Source: Fusarium oxysporum f. sp. lycopersici 4287 (lineage: Eukaryota > Ascomycota > Sordariomycetes > Hypocreales > Nectriaceae). Taken from it: 64,000 nucleotides of DNA. This document shows positions 42,295 to 53,910 of the stretch, one piece after another. Position numbers and translations under genes: made by a program. The notes under the pieces were generated by a model. It was not told where the DNA came from, ran no database searches, and was given only the letters and a program-made list of their open reading frames with translations. The stretch is from contig NC_030991.1 in the NCBI RefSeq assembly GCF_000149955.1, forward strand, positions 83,055 through 147,054. The letters run 5' to 3'. Each line of letters starts with the position of its first letter. Positions within the stretch are counted from its first letter, which is position 1.

Positions 42295-45180
42295 CAGTGC
42301 TTGTCTGAAACTCCCTAAAGTGTCCCAACAACATGCCGAAACTCCGCTAGTTGGCAAGCGCTAACAAGTGGATTCCTTTGTCAGAGAGGTTATCTACCTT
42401 ATTAGATCCTGTTGAGCAAGCTGAAAGATACGCAAGGAATGGGGGATTCTCTTGCAATCGACTATCGCGCAAGTCTCCCACGGTCAACGGATCTTTCATT
42501 GCATCCTCAAGAAATAGGCAGCTCTTCGAAGGGTCACTTAGATCTGAAAATCCATGATCTGCAAAATGGAACACAGTACAGGTTTTGAGATGCTCTAGGA
42601 CCCCACTTTTACGTCGATTTGGTAGAGCGACATTGAGATGGAGCTGTGGACAGAGGTTGCTCAGTATACTCACTTCATCATTTGCGCATGGTAGATCTCC
42701 AGCATTTGGTGTGTTCTGCATGGCAACCAGGACTGCAACATTATTTTCTGACTCCTTAAGTGTCTTTGGTGGATGTTGTCGGCTGTGTAGTAAAGCGTTG
42801 ATGGACGAAGCATAGGATGAGATCACTCTGCCTAGGACTGTCTCTTTAGATCCACTTCTGTAAATACCAGCTGCGTGGAGCGGAAGTTGACTGAGGAGCC
42901 CAGTAGGAACCCACCAAACATGAGGCCAACTATCTGTCTCCTCAGACACAATGTCCTTGAGGACAAGTGCATCTAAGTTTGGGCGACAAATAGCATGCCA
43001 AAGCCATTCGAGTAAAGGCGTCAGATCTGAGTTGGGCTGCAGTTTGGGAATCCATTGTTTGACATGCTCCTGTTCCAGTGGCAGTTCTATCGTTGTAATA
43101 TTGTCGCTTTTGATCAGAAAAGCGTCACACCGGTAGGAGCTTGATTGATAACGACGATGGGACCAGAACCTGCGGCAGCCATAAGATCACTTATATTCGG
43201 TCGTTGAAGAAACGTGTTGAATTCAGGCTGGGAACGAATCTCTTCAACAACCTCGTCAAATTCCTTGGTAGCCTCACGCCTCCGTTTGGGCTCCGTTTCC
43301 CAAGAAGCTGAGTTGTAATCCCCCATGAAGGATAGTGAGGCCGCACTCGTCCCGAAGCAAAATGAACTTCTCTGCCAGTTCAGGATACAGGCGCTTCAGA
43401 TCCGAGAGATCTCTACGCATGTCCATCAGTAAGCCTGCGATGATACCATGGCCAAGCTCGAGAGTACACAGAGCGTCACTTGGGTCTCTTTGAGCCTCCA
43501 TAACAAAAGAAGCCGCAGTTGAAGTCATATCAGGGAGGCCAGCGAGCAGGTCCTGAATGTCGGCGCGAGGTAGATATCTTGGACTCACGACAGGAAGCAA
43601 TTTCACTGCCTCTGCCAGTATCTGACTGGCAATTCCCATTCCTGGTGTGAGGCAAGGATATCGGCTGCGTGCCGGAACATGTTGATCCGATGAGATGGGG
43701 GAGCGGGATGGCATTCCCAGCCATCAATACATGCCTCTAGCCGACGTTTCAAGTCGTTCACCGATCTCGTCAGTTTGTATCGCATACCAAGCCTGACTGC
43801 AAGGTTGTTCAAATAAGTAGAACGGGCATAAGGTTGCCCAGAGACGACCTGGACCGCATCATCAGTGATTTTAACAGCGCGATTGAGATCTTCAATTGTG
43901 TAGCCTTGTTCAAATCTCCTACACAACCGGTTTGCTAGGCTATCTAAGCATGAAGCGTAACCTGGAAGGCGTTGAGGCATAACTTCTACTGCCTCAATTG
44001 CGGCCTCGATTGCATGATCCAAATCCTCCATCACCCCGCTCGCCTCGAATTTGCTACTCAGTGCCGCCCCAAGATTGGCTAGACAGATACCGTAGTCGCT
44101 GTGATCTTTGTGCATAGCAGTCTTAGAGACTTTCAGATGACAAATTGCGTCTTCCAGGTCCCGACCTGCTCGTTGGCGATGGAATCTTCGCATGAGCGAT
44201 ATTTCAAGGTCATTTAATATCCTTGGGTAATTCGGGTGGTCAGGGAGTGTTTCATCTAGAGCTGAATTGGCAAGCTTGATTGCCCGATCTAAGTCTACCA
44301 TAGCACCGATCCGATCGAACCGAGAACTTAGCAGGGTCCCAAGGTTATGGTATCCAGCAGGGCGGGATGGATCACCGTTCGGCAAGAAGTCTATTACTTT
44401 GGTTCCATAATCAATTGCTAGATTTAGATCTTCTGTCGACCCCATTCTTTCGAATCTTGCCTCGAACAGAGCCTGCATAGTTGTCAAGCATTTTGTGCGG
44501 CATCGATGATCGCCTGGCAAAATTTGTAGTGAATTTTTGTAGTTTCCATTGCATAGTTGAAGTCTTCTATCGAATCATTTTGTGCAAACCGCGTACAAAA
44601 GTCGTTTCCAGGATTTATCATCCAAGAAACATAATCGGCACGATTCTGGGGCGTTACGTCGAGGACTTCTTTTGCAATTTCAACCGCACGTTTCAGGTCC
44701 TCCTTGGAACCTCGTTGTTCAAATCGGTCCTTGAGCCGTCGTGCAAGAGCGTTCAGCCGCATAGCATAATACACGTGTGTTTGGTGTGTAATGGCTACTG
44801 CATTCATTGCAGCCTCAATGGAGCGATCTAAATCATCCATGGATCCGAGTCGGTTGAATCACTGACCAAAGAAGTTGCCACGGTTGCTTAAGTAGAGAGT
44901 GTAGTGTGGATCATTAAATAAAATCTGGTCGATTGCTTCATAAATATAATCAATCGCTTCATTGAGGTCCTGTAACCGCCCTTGTGTGGAAAATCGTGTG
45001 GTCAGGGTTCGTGACAAGCCATGTAAACATAGACTGCGATCTGGGTGATTTCTGGGTGCAAGGTTTGTCACCTCACGTGCAACATCAATGGCTCGATTGA
45101 GATCCTCTGGTGAATTTCCTCTCTCAGATCGCGTGGTGAGGTGGAGGTTTACGCGAAGGCGGGGTTGGCGTTCGTAGACT
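42295..45180 (-). pseudogene. TPR-CHAT domain protein, truncated and frameshifted
   Basis: Repeated TPR-like units (for example DLDRAIKLANSALDETLPDHPNY, here split over the repeats) run from about 45180 to 43700. A linker follows (LPRADIQDLLAGLPDM), then a C-terminal CHAT domain, a caspase-like peptidase fold with likely catalytic His in FHFADHG and Cys in LSACSTGSN. At least five frame breaks occur, near 44870 (stop), 44520, 43640, 43320 and 43130, and another near 42355 where CQLAEFRHVVGTL continues with a Trp-to-TAG change. The N-terminus begins 15 bp from the stop of FAD monooxygenase 1, and the C-terminus stops at the pogo element. In fungi TPR-CHAT proteins are associated with programmed cell death and self/non-self responses. 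Confidence 0.8.
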
Positions 45181-45194
45181 TTTGACCCCCAATT

Positions 45195-46805
45195 TTAATT
45201 AAGACTTTCTAAACAGCGCATTCCACTTGTCTTTAACTTTAAATGCGAAAATAAGGTACCATACAGAAATCCAGCCAAATAAAGAATAAGTATCAAATGG
45301 CTGTTCCACGAGTTAGCTGGGCCGAAGACTTGAATAAAAGGGTATTTGGGCTCACGCACTATGGGATTCGTGCCTCCGCTCGCCTCGACCCATTCGAAGG
45401 TCCGGGGAATCATTTCTCGCTCGTACTCGGCGCATGCTGTTCCAATAGCGTCTTCAGAAACTGATCCCGTTGATTTTGCAAGGTAGTTGAGGCGCTCGAG
45501 GAAAGGCAACATAACCTTGGCGTCAAGCATGGCTTGGTTTCCTCCCATACCACGATTGGGCATCATGGCATGCATGGCGTCACCCATAAGCCAGACCCGT
45601 GGGTGTCCACGAAGGGGTTCTTGAGGCGATCGGACTTTTCTGCGCCAATCGAGAGATGGTCTCACAGCAGCCCGGGGTCGGAATATGTAAAGTTCTTGTC
45701 CTCTTACTACCTCGATGATTTGCCGACTACGACCAGTGTTAGTAAAAGCGACTGTCTTAATGGTGATAGTATTGAATGAACTTACTAATCTTGATGCCAA
45801 TTAATAATAGCTTCTGAAAGGAATTGCCATTGCTGTTCTGTGTCTCGCTCTAGGATATCAGGAGGGCAGTCACCTGTTGGCAGCGACATGTTAAAGGTGA
45901 AAGAAGCAGTTTGGTTGTCAAAATCTAAATTTTCGTCGTCTTCCTTTTTATCAGCCTTTCCTTGACGGGCCATGGGGAGATACGCTTTGATATTATTAGT
46001 TTTTATTGCCAATAGCCCGAGATATATATACTGCCACTTGCCTACAGCAAAATACGTCTTGCGATGCGAGAAAGCGAGGATTGGAGCAACGAGGCAACAC
46101 GCCGGGAGCTTGGCCGACATTTCTTTTGACAACTTGACTTTGGTGATGAATGAAATGGCGTCCAACTGCTTAATATGATTCAAACCGACTTGTTTGTTGA
46201 TCTAAGTACCCAGTCAGAATTTTGCAAGGTGGAGGCCGAACGACCACCAAAGAGCAGTGGAAATAGGCTATCCACACTGGACTTACTTTAGAATGACTGC
46301 CATCCGCTGCTATCAAGATGTCACCGTCTACCGAGGTGCCATCCAGGAACCAAACACGAACTTTCTCATGTCCACTTTCTGTCTTGATAATTTCGTATCT
46401 GGAAAACGATTTTCTATGATGCACAATTCCTTTACTGAGTGGTGCTTCCATAATTGTATCGCGGAGCACCACGCGGTCCATGGGCGACGAACCGTGGTAT
46501 TTTGTGCTGAACCGTGACATGTTGAGCAATGGGTTCATCTTGTGGTCGTACCAGATCGGTGTAGTGTCTTGGTTATCTTCAAAATGTCCCATCCTCCGTT
46601 TGATCTTCCCAAATTCCTCGGCGCTGAGACAGTCTTCGAATGCTTGTAAGCAGGGCTGCGCGACACGGATGGTGTATCCATCCCGCTTGGCATCCTCTTG
46701 GAGTCTCTCATAGAGATTAACCTTGATACCTTTCTGGAGAAGTCCGCTAGCCAGAAGGGGCCCTGCTAGTCCACCACCGACAACTATAATGTTAAAATTT
46801 GACAT
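45195..46805 (-). CDS. FAD-dependent monooxygenase 1
   Basis: Exons 46805-46287, 46201-45786 and 45726-45195 give 488 residues. FAD motif VVGGGLAGPLLASGL at the N-terminus, the DG motif ADGSHSK at the first splice, and the second FAD motif LMGDAMHAMMPNRGMGG. A C-terminal hydrophobic helix (LILILYLAGFLYGTLF) may anchor it to membranes. It is a paralogue of the plus-strand enzyme at 53911-55546 and shares intron positions with it. A 75-nt in-frame stretch after KTYFA occupies the place of intron 2 of the paralogue and starts GTAGGC. It may be an intron that lost proper signals or has become coding. The family hydroxylates or epoxidises organic substrates with NAD(P)H. It shares a divergent promoter with the P450 at 47236. 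Confidence 0.82.
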
Positions 46806-47040
46806 GATGGAATATGAGACGCATGGGCGTGGGAATGTTGCTGAGTTCGATTGGCAAGGTTATGGTTTTGTGTCATGATTGAAAACAAGGAGGAATTCAG
46901 TAGCTTCAAGGTAGATATTGTGGTTTATTTCGTTGCACGCGCAGCCCAATCAACTCTCTACTAAGACCGGCCGTCGTCGGTTCCATAGAAATGATAGACT
47001 TCTGTCTGTATCGGATGAACATTTCTCAGGTGCATTTAGG

Positions 47041-47118
47041 GCCGAGGTACCCCGTATCCGGGTGCCAGTACATTTCCCGGTGATACCCTTTATCCGAAGA
47101 AGTAAGCCCCGATCCGGG
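47041..47118. promoter_or_regulatory. GC-rich motif patch in FMO1/P450 divergent promoter
   Basis: Contains GCCGAGGTACCCCGTATCCGGG at its left end, TCCCGG, and CCCCGATCCGGG at 47107-47118. These match the CCCCGGATCCGG core seen near other genes of the region. It lies about 120-195 bp from the P450 start and 235-310 bp from the FMO1 start. Confidence 0.4.
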
Positions 47119-47235
47119 TTTTGTAGGGGCAGTCCTCAAGTACGTAAACTCTAGACTCTGAAGAAATATAATAAAGAAGTCTTCTAACAATATTGAGGCA
47201 CATCTTCAATCTGCGTGATTATCTCAGCTGATAAA

Positions 47236-49048
47236 ATGCTTCCAGACTATTTTCAATTACCGAAGAAGTACGAAATTTTATTTCTCTTCCTGAGTCCAAT
47301 CCTGCTTAGCTTGTTTGGGACAGTATTATATAATGTTTTCTTCCATCCACTCGCTACGGTACCTGGGCCGTTAGCATGTAAGATTAGCCGAGTCTGGCTC
47401 TATCTGGCGGAGCGAGGTGGCGATGGTGCAAATACTCTGGCAGCTTTGCATAAAAGATATGGTACGCACGTCTACACAAAATTCTACACTAATCTTTAAT
47501 CTAACTACAGGCAGGGCCATTGGTTCGGATTGCGCCGACCGAAGTTTCCATAAAAGATCGAGAAGCATATGTAACAATCAACAAGCAAGGGAGCCGATTT
47601 CTAAAAGACCTTGCCTTTTATGATGCCTTCTCCTCGAACCATGGCAACTTGTTTACCTTCTCGAACGTCGATGAACACTCAAAACGAAAAAGGCTCATGT
47701 CGCCTTCGTTTTCACGCGCCTCTATGGAAGAACATGATACTATTGTGCATGCAACTATCAAGCCGCTTGTGGAAGAGGTTGTCGTGAGTGTTAGGAAAGG
47801 AGAGACTGTCGCTTTGTATTCCGTCATGCGCAGGTTTGCGATCAAGTCTATTATAGCCTTCTGTTATGGAAATAATTTGATTTCCCCAGAGTACATCGAC
47901 AATACAGTAATACCGAAACTCTTCCAGGTACTTGATAAAAGTCCCAAGGACCTACTAGTGGTAAGCTTTGCTCTTGATTGGACTCAGTCATAACCTGCTA
48001 ACATAATCTAGTTACAACATTTCCCCATTGTTCGAAGATCTTTAAGACATCTCGCCACTACATTCCCCCAACTATTTCCTGAAGCTATTAGGTTCCTGCA
48101 GAGGGTAAGCAAATCCCTTGTTTATCAACATGTATTTGGTTATATCTATCCTATTAGGTTGGTATGGAACTTTTGGATTCTTCTCGAGAATCAAGCGATG
48201 CCTCTCAGCCAGGTCTTTTTAAGCGGATGAAAGAGCTGCTGAAGGTAAAAGAACAGTCACTTACTGATGGCGAACTTATTGCGGAAAGCAGCACTATGTT
48301 CTTCGCAGGTACTACCAGACCACCTCTCTCTCGTAATTGAAAGAAGCTAATCATGAAGCAGGCACAGATACAACTGCAACCACAGCCTCTGTCGCGCTCT
48401 GGTACCTGATGCACCAACCCGACAATTATGCTCGCCTTCAAGATGAGCTCAAGACAGTTATGCCGGATGTTAACTCGAGACCGAGCTTAAGAGAGCTTGA
48501 AAGCTTGCCGTTCCTAGAAGCCTGTGTTAAAGAGAGCCTTCGTTTAGCGTGTCCAATACGAGGACGGCTACCACGTGTCGTACCGCCAGAAGGTTGGGAG
48601 GTAAAAGGCGTTAGGCTTCCTGGTGGGGTGAGTAATTTCCCATAATCGTTTTTAGAATTTGCTCACATGCTACACAGACTACTGTATCTTCATGTATATC
48701 TTACATGACTTATGATGAGGACATATTCTCAGAGCCAATGAAGTTTCGACCTGGAAGATGGCTTCAGGAAAACAGTAAGGAGCTTGATGGGTATCTTTAC
48801 CCCTTTTCCAGAGGCACGCGATCATGCATTGGGCAGAGGTAAGTGTCGGTCCCTTCCTGATGATGGATTGATGTCTATCTTACATATTCTTTAGTTTGTC
48901 CCTTGCTGAACAGCGAGTTGCAATTTCACAAATTGTTCGCAGATTTTCTCCGAGTAAGGATATGCAGTTTCGCGAGATTATTGGAAAAGAGTATGTCACA
49001 TGGGTCATGGAAGATGAGCTCCCAGTGCAGCTGAAGGAAGCTGAATGA
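47236..49048 (+). CDS. Cytochrome P450 (seven exons)
   Basis: Exons 47236-47461, 47515-47960, 48012-48104, 48158-48308, 48362-48627, 48678-48838 and 48895-49048 give 498 residues with every phase matching. N-terminal membrane anchor (about residues 12-33), Pro hinge near FHPLATVPGP, I-helix oxygen-binding AGTDTT formed by the splice at 48308/48362, ExxR in ESLR, and haem loop FSRGTRSCIGQ with the Cys ligand. It should be an ER-bound microsomal monooxygenase acting on a small lipophilic compound. No lesions seen. The first Met at 47236 is chosen because the anchor follows directly. Divergent with FAD monooxygenase 1. Confidence 0.9.
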
Positions 49049-49534
49049 AGACTTTACTACTCTATCCTAGCTGCACGGCGGATTCTCTAGCAAATCCAAT
49101 TGTTTTACCATATTAAAAAAAAAGGCGCTGATGAACAGGTGAAGCCAATCAATTGTACCCTAATGGATTCGGGTCACCCTCAAATTTTGCATAGTAAAAT
49201 GTATTTCAATAAGATGGATCAGTTTATTACATTGAGCATATATCGCATTTGCATTTTGATTAAATAAATCAGAATTGCGACGTGATAGTTAACTTCAAGC
49301 TCAATTTTTCAATTTAACTGTTGACAATAACTGGGATGAGCAGAGTTAGGTGAGGGCACCTCATCCACGTAGATATTACAGGCAGTTTAAAGGCTAATAA
49401 TAGTCTGCAGTGTTCTAAAACTCCAGTTAGTTTAAAATACAAAATTAATAAAATCATCTTTAGTATAGTTACTAAAAGCAGTAGTTAAACTTATTAAATA
49501 TTTAGTTAATACTTTAAGAGAATAACTTATTACA
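49049..49534. other. AT-rich intergenic region
   Basis: No gene or repeat boundary recognised between the P450 stop and the pogo end fragment. Confidence 0.4.
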
Positions 49535-49700
49535 ACGTGGTTGATAAGCGAATGCTCCAGACAAGCGAGTGCTCCACTGCACTGTACAGCTAAATATAGC
49601 CTACCCTATAGTACCTAACTACCTTAAATAAAATAGCTAAAAATCCACTAAAATTACCTTTTATAGTAATAATAATAGCTTATTCTTACTAGGAAGATTT
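49535..49700. repeat. Pogo/Fot-like terminal fragment
   Basis: Begins ACGTGGTTGATAAGCGAATG; the first 15 bases match the end of the pogo element at 10554. It continues with sequence shared with 26603-26750. No opposite end is present, so it is a truncated copy. Confidence 0.55.
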
Positions 49701-49751
49701 ATTCAAGTTACTTTATATATCACTTAGGTAACTTGTCTAAATGTGTTTCTT

Positions 49752-49848
49752 GGGACCCCGAAGGTGCCCGGGGTTCTCTATGTCCGTGCCCACTATTTTC
49801 GGAATACTACGTAGTGCCCAGATCCAATCGGATCGGATCGGATCGGAA
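49752..49848 (+). promoter_or_regulatory. GC-rich motif patch upstream of alpha/beta hydrolase
   Basis: Starts GGGACCCCGAAGGTGCCCGG and ends with a four-fold CGGAT tandem (AATCGGATCGGATCGGATCG at 49827-49846). Lies 190-290 bp upstream of the likely ATG. The GGACCCCG word is shared with 20978 and 55650. Confidence 0.4.
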
Positions 49849-50037
49849 CCACTCTGACTTCAGCCGATCACCATGACCAGGGCTTGAGCTTGTCACAAGT
49901 CTATTTATGAAAAGGGACATATATATCTAGAGGAATACTTAAGAAATCTCTTTTCTCCTGTTATGAAACTATTGTTACTCACCGCACTCTGTTCAAAAGA
50001 CATTTATTCCGATCTATATTATAAAATATCCTCCGAA

Positions 50038-50991
50038 ATGTCATCAGGTCGTCGAGATGTTGAATTCCCTACTGTTGATGGACTTCTCCTTAGGGGTTGG
50101 TTCTACGGCGTTGGAGCTGGAAAGCATCCATGCATTATTATGGCCAACGGGGTATGCTTACGCTTGACCCAAGATCGACTTGAACATCTACTAAGTTTGC
50201 TCTAGTTGGCAGGTTTAAAGGAGCAATTCTTGCCCAACTTCGCAAAGCGCTTCCAGGCCGCTGGGTACGGAGTTCTGCTCTATGACCACCGTAACTGGGG
50301 TGCAAGCGACGGTCTTCCACGAAGCGAAGCGAATCCTATTCAGCAAGCACGGGACTTCTCGGATGCCCTTGACTACGCTGCTTCTTTGGATGAGGTTGAT
50401 AATACAAAGATTGTCTATTGGGGCAGCAGTATGTGCGGCGGTTCTGTGATCCATGCTTCGGCTTTCGACAAGCGTATCCGGGCCGTGATTTCCCAGGTCC
50501 CTTTTGTATCCGGCGAAATGCTTGGTGCCCACCTTGGACCAATAATCTCTTCCCTCTATACCAGCCGACAACAAGTCAAAGCCGGTAACCCTCCACCTCT
50601 GACGAAACTCTTTGCCGAGACTTTGGAGGAAAGCGTTAGCCCAGACAACGGTGCTCTTTTACACGATGTGGGTCTCCATGGCTTCATCAAGGCTCTAGAA
50701 GCCGAAGGCGTGCCGTGGGCCCCGAGTGTCACGCCGCAAACGCTTCTCAACCTCCTTGCTTTTGAACCTCAAGCTTTTATTCATCGCATTGCGCCTACGC
50801 CACTTCTCTTGATCTGTGCTAGCAACGACATCACAGCACCAACTGTCACTCAACTCAAGGCATATGCGTCAGCGTATGAACCAAAGAGACTGGCTATACT
50901 GAAGGATGCTAATCATTTCGATCCCTACTACGGAGACGTTTTTGAAGAGAACATCAAGGCACAATTGAACTTCTTACAAGAGGTCCTCTAG
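50038..50991 (+). CDS. Alpha/beta hydrolase
   Basis: Exons 50038-50151 and 50206-50991 (intron GTATGC...CTAG) give 299 residues. An in-frame upstream ATG at 49963 would add 25 residues, but the protein family usually begins close to RRDVEF, so 50038 is preferred. Order: strand and loop with the oxyanion region ANGLAGLKEQF, nucleophile elbow WGSSMCGGS with Ser, acid Asp in CASNDITAP, and His in DANHFDPY. This group includes hydrolases and acyltransferases often found in polyketide clusters. The substrate cannot be read from sequence. All triad residues are present. Confidence 0.85.
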
Positions 50992-51129
50992 AGGACTTCT
51001 AGCTCAGTAGGTCCAAACTCTACGTCTACCTCACAGCGCCTCTAAGAATTAGGATTTTGCAGACAGAAGAAATACCTCTGTGGGAGTTGAGGGCAAATAA
51101 GGAGACTAGGAGGACAATGTAACGCATCA

Positions 51130-51610
51130 TTCTGTTCACTAAAACACTTATATAGACACTGGCAGCTTAGTCGCACTGGGAGTCCTCGATTACTTCTTGA
51201 GCCTCATCAATCTATTGATCAAATAGCTGATAATTCAGCCAATCCATAGTCAAGCACTCGGCGGGAGCCTAGTTCTTTCGAGACAGTTGAGGTAGCAACA
51301 CAACTAAGGGCGCAGCCTAGATGCAATATGTGCCACGCTATAGGTCATGCTATGTAGAATGACATCAAAGTTATGCCCCTTCCGACATACAGCGCTTTTA
51401 CAACGAGCAGAAATTGAGGCACCGGCAGCAACAGAAACATTAGCAGCGATGACTCCTCTCCCAGCAATAGCTGATACTTCAATAACGGTACTGTTATCTG
51501 TCATAGTGAAGGGCCCGATAGCAGTAGAGTCATCGGTGGCCGCAGGAGCGCGGTATATTTACCTACAAGTTATCTACCAGAGATATACCACAGCAAGTGA
51601 AGCTTGGTAC
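51130..51610 (+). pseudogene. Fragment of a Mutator-like transposase
   Basis: Plus-strand pieces match the C-terminal part of the MULE protein at 7668-10132: HWQLSRTGSPRLLLEP, then IDQIADNSANP, RREPSSFETVEVA, a knuckle remnant CNMCHAIGHAM, and YQRYTTASEAWY. Stops at two places and frame changes break it. No terminal repeats. It sits between the alpha/beta hydrolase and the P450. Confidence 0.7.
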
Positions 51611-51834
51611 ATCTCTAGTAGACCTCTTAGATGAATTCATCTAGGACTTTCATACTAACAGTCTGAGTCCTGAAGATAAGAGGGACTCCCAGTTGCTCCA
51701 ACACGATTGAACTAATTATCAGCTGAGTAATAAGTTCCAATCTGGACGATAAAAATGTCATTGATATCTGAACTTCAAACGGAAGAGCTGTGCCAGGTTC
51801 TGGCGGCTATTGCATATTGAGAATGGCTGGAAAC

Positions 51835-53437
51835 CTATTTAACTGACTTTGAAACCTGGTGCTTCTTCATGTCCACCATAATAGCATGTTTCGTAACATA
51901 CGATGTAAATCGATCGTAGACCTCTATGTCGTCCGGTTTGTCAACCAACTCAATATCATACTTGGCGAAGAGATATGCCAGAATGTAATGTATCTCTGCG
52001 AATGCCAGGTTCTGTCCAAGACAGCTTCGCAGGCCCTTTGAGAATGAGCACATGTTGGTATCTAGACTCTTTCTACCTTCACCCAGCCATCTATCTGGGT
52101 TAAATTCTGCTGCGTCGTCGCCCCAGAGCTTTTCGCTGAAATTCATGGTGTACGCTGACATGCCAACGATGCTACCTGCTGGGACCACCAGCCCATCGAC
52201 AACTAAGGGCTTGTTGTCCCGAGGAACAACCCGTGGTAACCTCCCGGGTGCTGCAATGGCGAATCGTACGGCTTCACGAACTGAAGCATTAAGGTACACA
52301 ATTTGTTCCAACTCCAACAGTGATGGCAAACTCTTTACATCAGCAATTCCTGCATCTAGACTTTCCACGAGCTTTTGCTTGACACGACTGTTCTGACAGA
52401 TTTGCACAACAGCTGTTGCCAATGTGTACGCTGTGGTATCTGATCCCGCTATGAGCATGTCGACTGCCTCATCTCCCATGTCTTTCTCGCCAAGATCAGA
52501 CAGGCTGCTGAAGATGGTAGCTTGGGTAGATTTGGGCGGATTCCTCTTGAAGCTAATCGCTGCTTGTTGGCATGCGTTATAGAGCGATAGCATCAGTCGG
52601 GCCTCCCTGCTCACAGCCTTGGCCAGGGCGGGGGGTATGACTGAGACGAGCCACCGGAAGAAAGGCTGATACATGAACTTCCAGATAACGACGGATACGG
52701 AATCAAATGCACCCAAAAAATCGCCGTTGAAGTTTTCATCGCTGTTCTCGAGTTGACCAAGAGGCTTCCCAACGCAGTAATGAGAGATGATGTCAACAGT
52801 CGTGCACCTTACAGCGTTGAAGATGTTGTAAGGGCCGTTTTGGCTATCGATGCGCTTTCCAAGTTGTTCAATCTTGCTCTTCAGCAAAGTTTCTATCTGT
52901 CCTATTGCCCGTCGAGAGAAGTATGGATTCAGACGTCGTCGTCGTTGTTTATGGAGATTGGGATCATGTTCGGCGAAGACTGAATGTGGGGTGCCGAAAC
53001 CAGCATAGAAGTCGGGTTGCTTTATATAAGTCGAGGTCTGATTGTAAATGTCCTTGTATATCTTGACATCGTCGATGTGTAGCTCGTTTGGGGCTATCCT
53101 GATTGCTCTTGAGTCTAATCGCCTTGCGGTAAGTAGATTGGGAGTATGAAGGGATCCTAAGATGGGACTCACTGTATTTCTCGTGTAATCTCTCGAAAAC
53201 ACGCTCAGGGTTACCCTCCTCGGATACTCGAAGTAGCCATTTTTGGGACAGACAAGCCTCTGTTGGGCCAGGGAACTTGGATAGGGGGTGCAGGTAGAGC
53301 TTGTAGACTCTATCAATAACTAGATAGATAAGATATACCACAGTTGAAATAACAAGACCCCAGAGGATATCTCCCCTCTGGCTGTCATGAATCAACGCTT
53401 GGATCTGAGGAATGGTCGGAAGAGGTGACGAATTCAT
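51835..53437 (-). CDS. Cytochrome P450 (intact paralogue of the pseudogene at 29608)
   Basis: Exons 53437-53173 and 53114-51835 (intron GTGAGT...GATTAG) give 514 residues. Membrane anchor about 25-43 (WGLVISTVVYLIYLVI), hinge LHPLSKFPGP, AGSDTT in the I helix, ExxR in EAVR, and haem loop FSKGLRSCLGQ. Features such as RAIRIAPNELH and RRRRLNPYFSRR resemble the trichodiene-oxygenase-like group of fungal P450s (inference from pattern). No stops or shifts. It shares a divergent promoter with FAD monooxygenase 2. The decayed second copy at 29608-31055 shows that this P450 was duplicated inside the region. Confidence 0.92.
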
Positions 53438-53609
53438 TTTTCCTTCCTTGAAGTAGACTGACTCAGGACTTAGTGGAAGCTGTTCAACTTAGATAAGGAA
53501 CTGGTGATAGTGGAACGTGGGAGAGTGTTGGGGAATCCTATCTTATCAACCTCAACTCACAGTGGATACTCCTATGGACCCTGCGAATGAATCAAGATGC
53601 TGGAATACT

Positions 53610-53780
53610 CTCGGATACCGGATTTGAACCGGCACTAGGTCGGATTTTATCAGCATATTCCGGGGAATCAATCAAACCCATCCGGCTCTTGATCGCGAAC
53701 CTTCGGATGCCGGCTTCCTGAACCGGAATCATTTCTCCAGCACGTTCAGGAAGTCCTCATTCCGTCAGGGCCGGCCGGCG
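53610..53780. promoter_or_regulatory. GC-rich motif patch in P450/FMO2 divergent promoter
   Basis: Holds CTCGGATACCGGAT (53610-53623), AACCGGCAC, TTCCGGGG, ATCCGGCTC, TTCGGATGCCGGC, GAACCGGAATC and GGCCGGCCGGCG. Two CGG-N3-CCG palindromes (CGGATACCG and CGGATGCCG) are suitable Zn2Cys6 dimer sites. It lies 173 bp from the P450 start and 131-300 bp from the FMO2 start. Confidence 0.45.
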
Positions 53781-53910
53781 ATGCTCAGGAATTAGCAGAC
53801 TCTATAATGACTAGCTTATTTAAGCCGACCGCTAACTTGGCCTTCATGTTCCAGTTAAAGTCTGGGTGACCAAACCAACATTTGTCTTCCAAGTTGCTCG
53901 CTTTTTTACC

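Noticed and set aside
43603..44831. Treating the separate TPR segments as independent small genes
   Set aside because: They are consecutive pieces of one TPR-CHAT protein in shifting frames with the same order as in intact family members.
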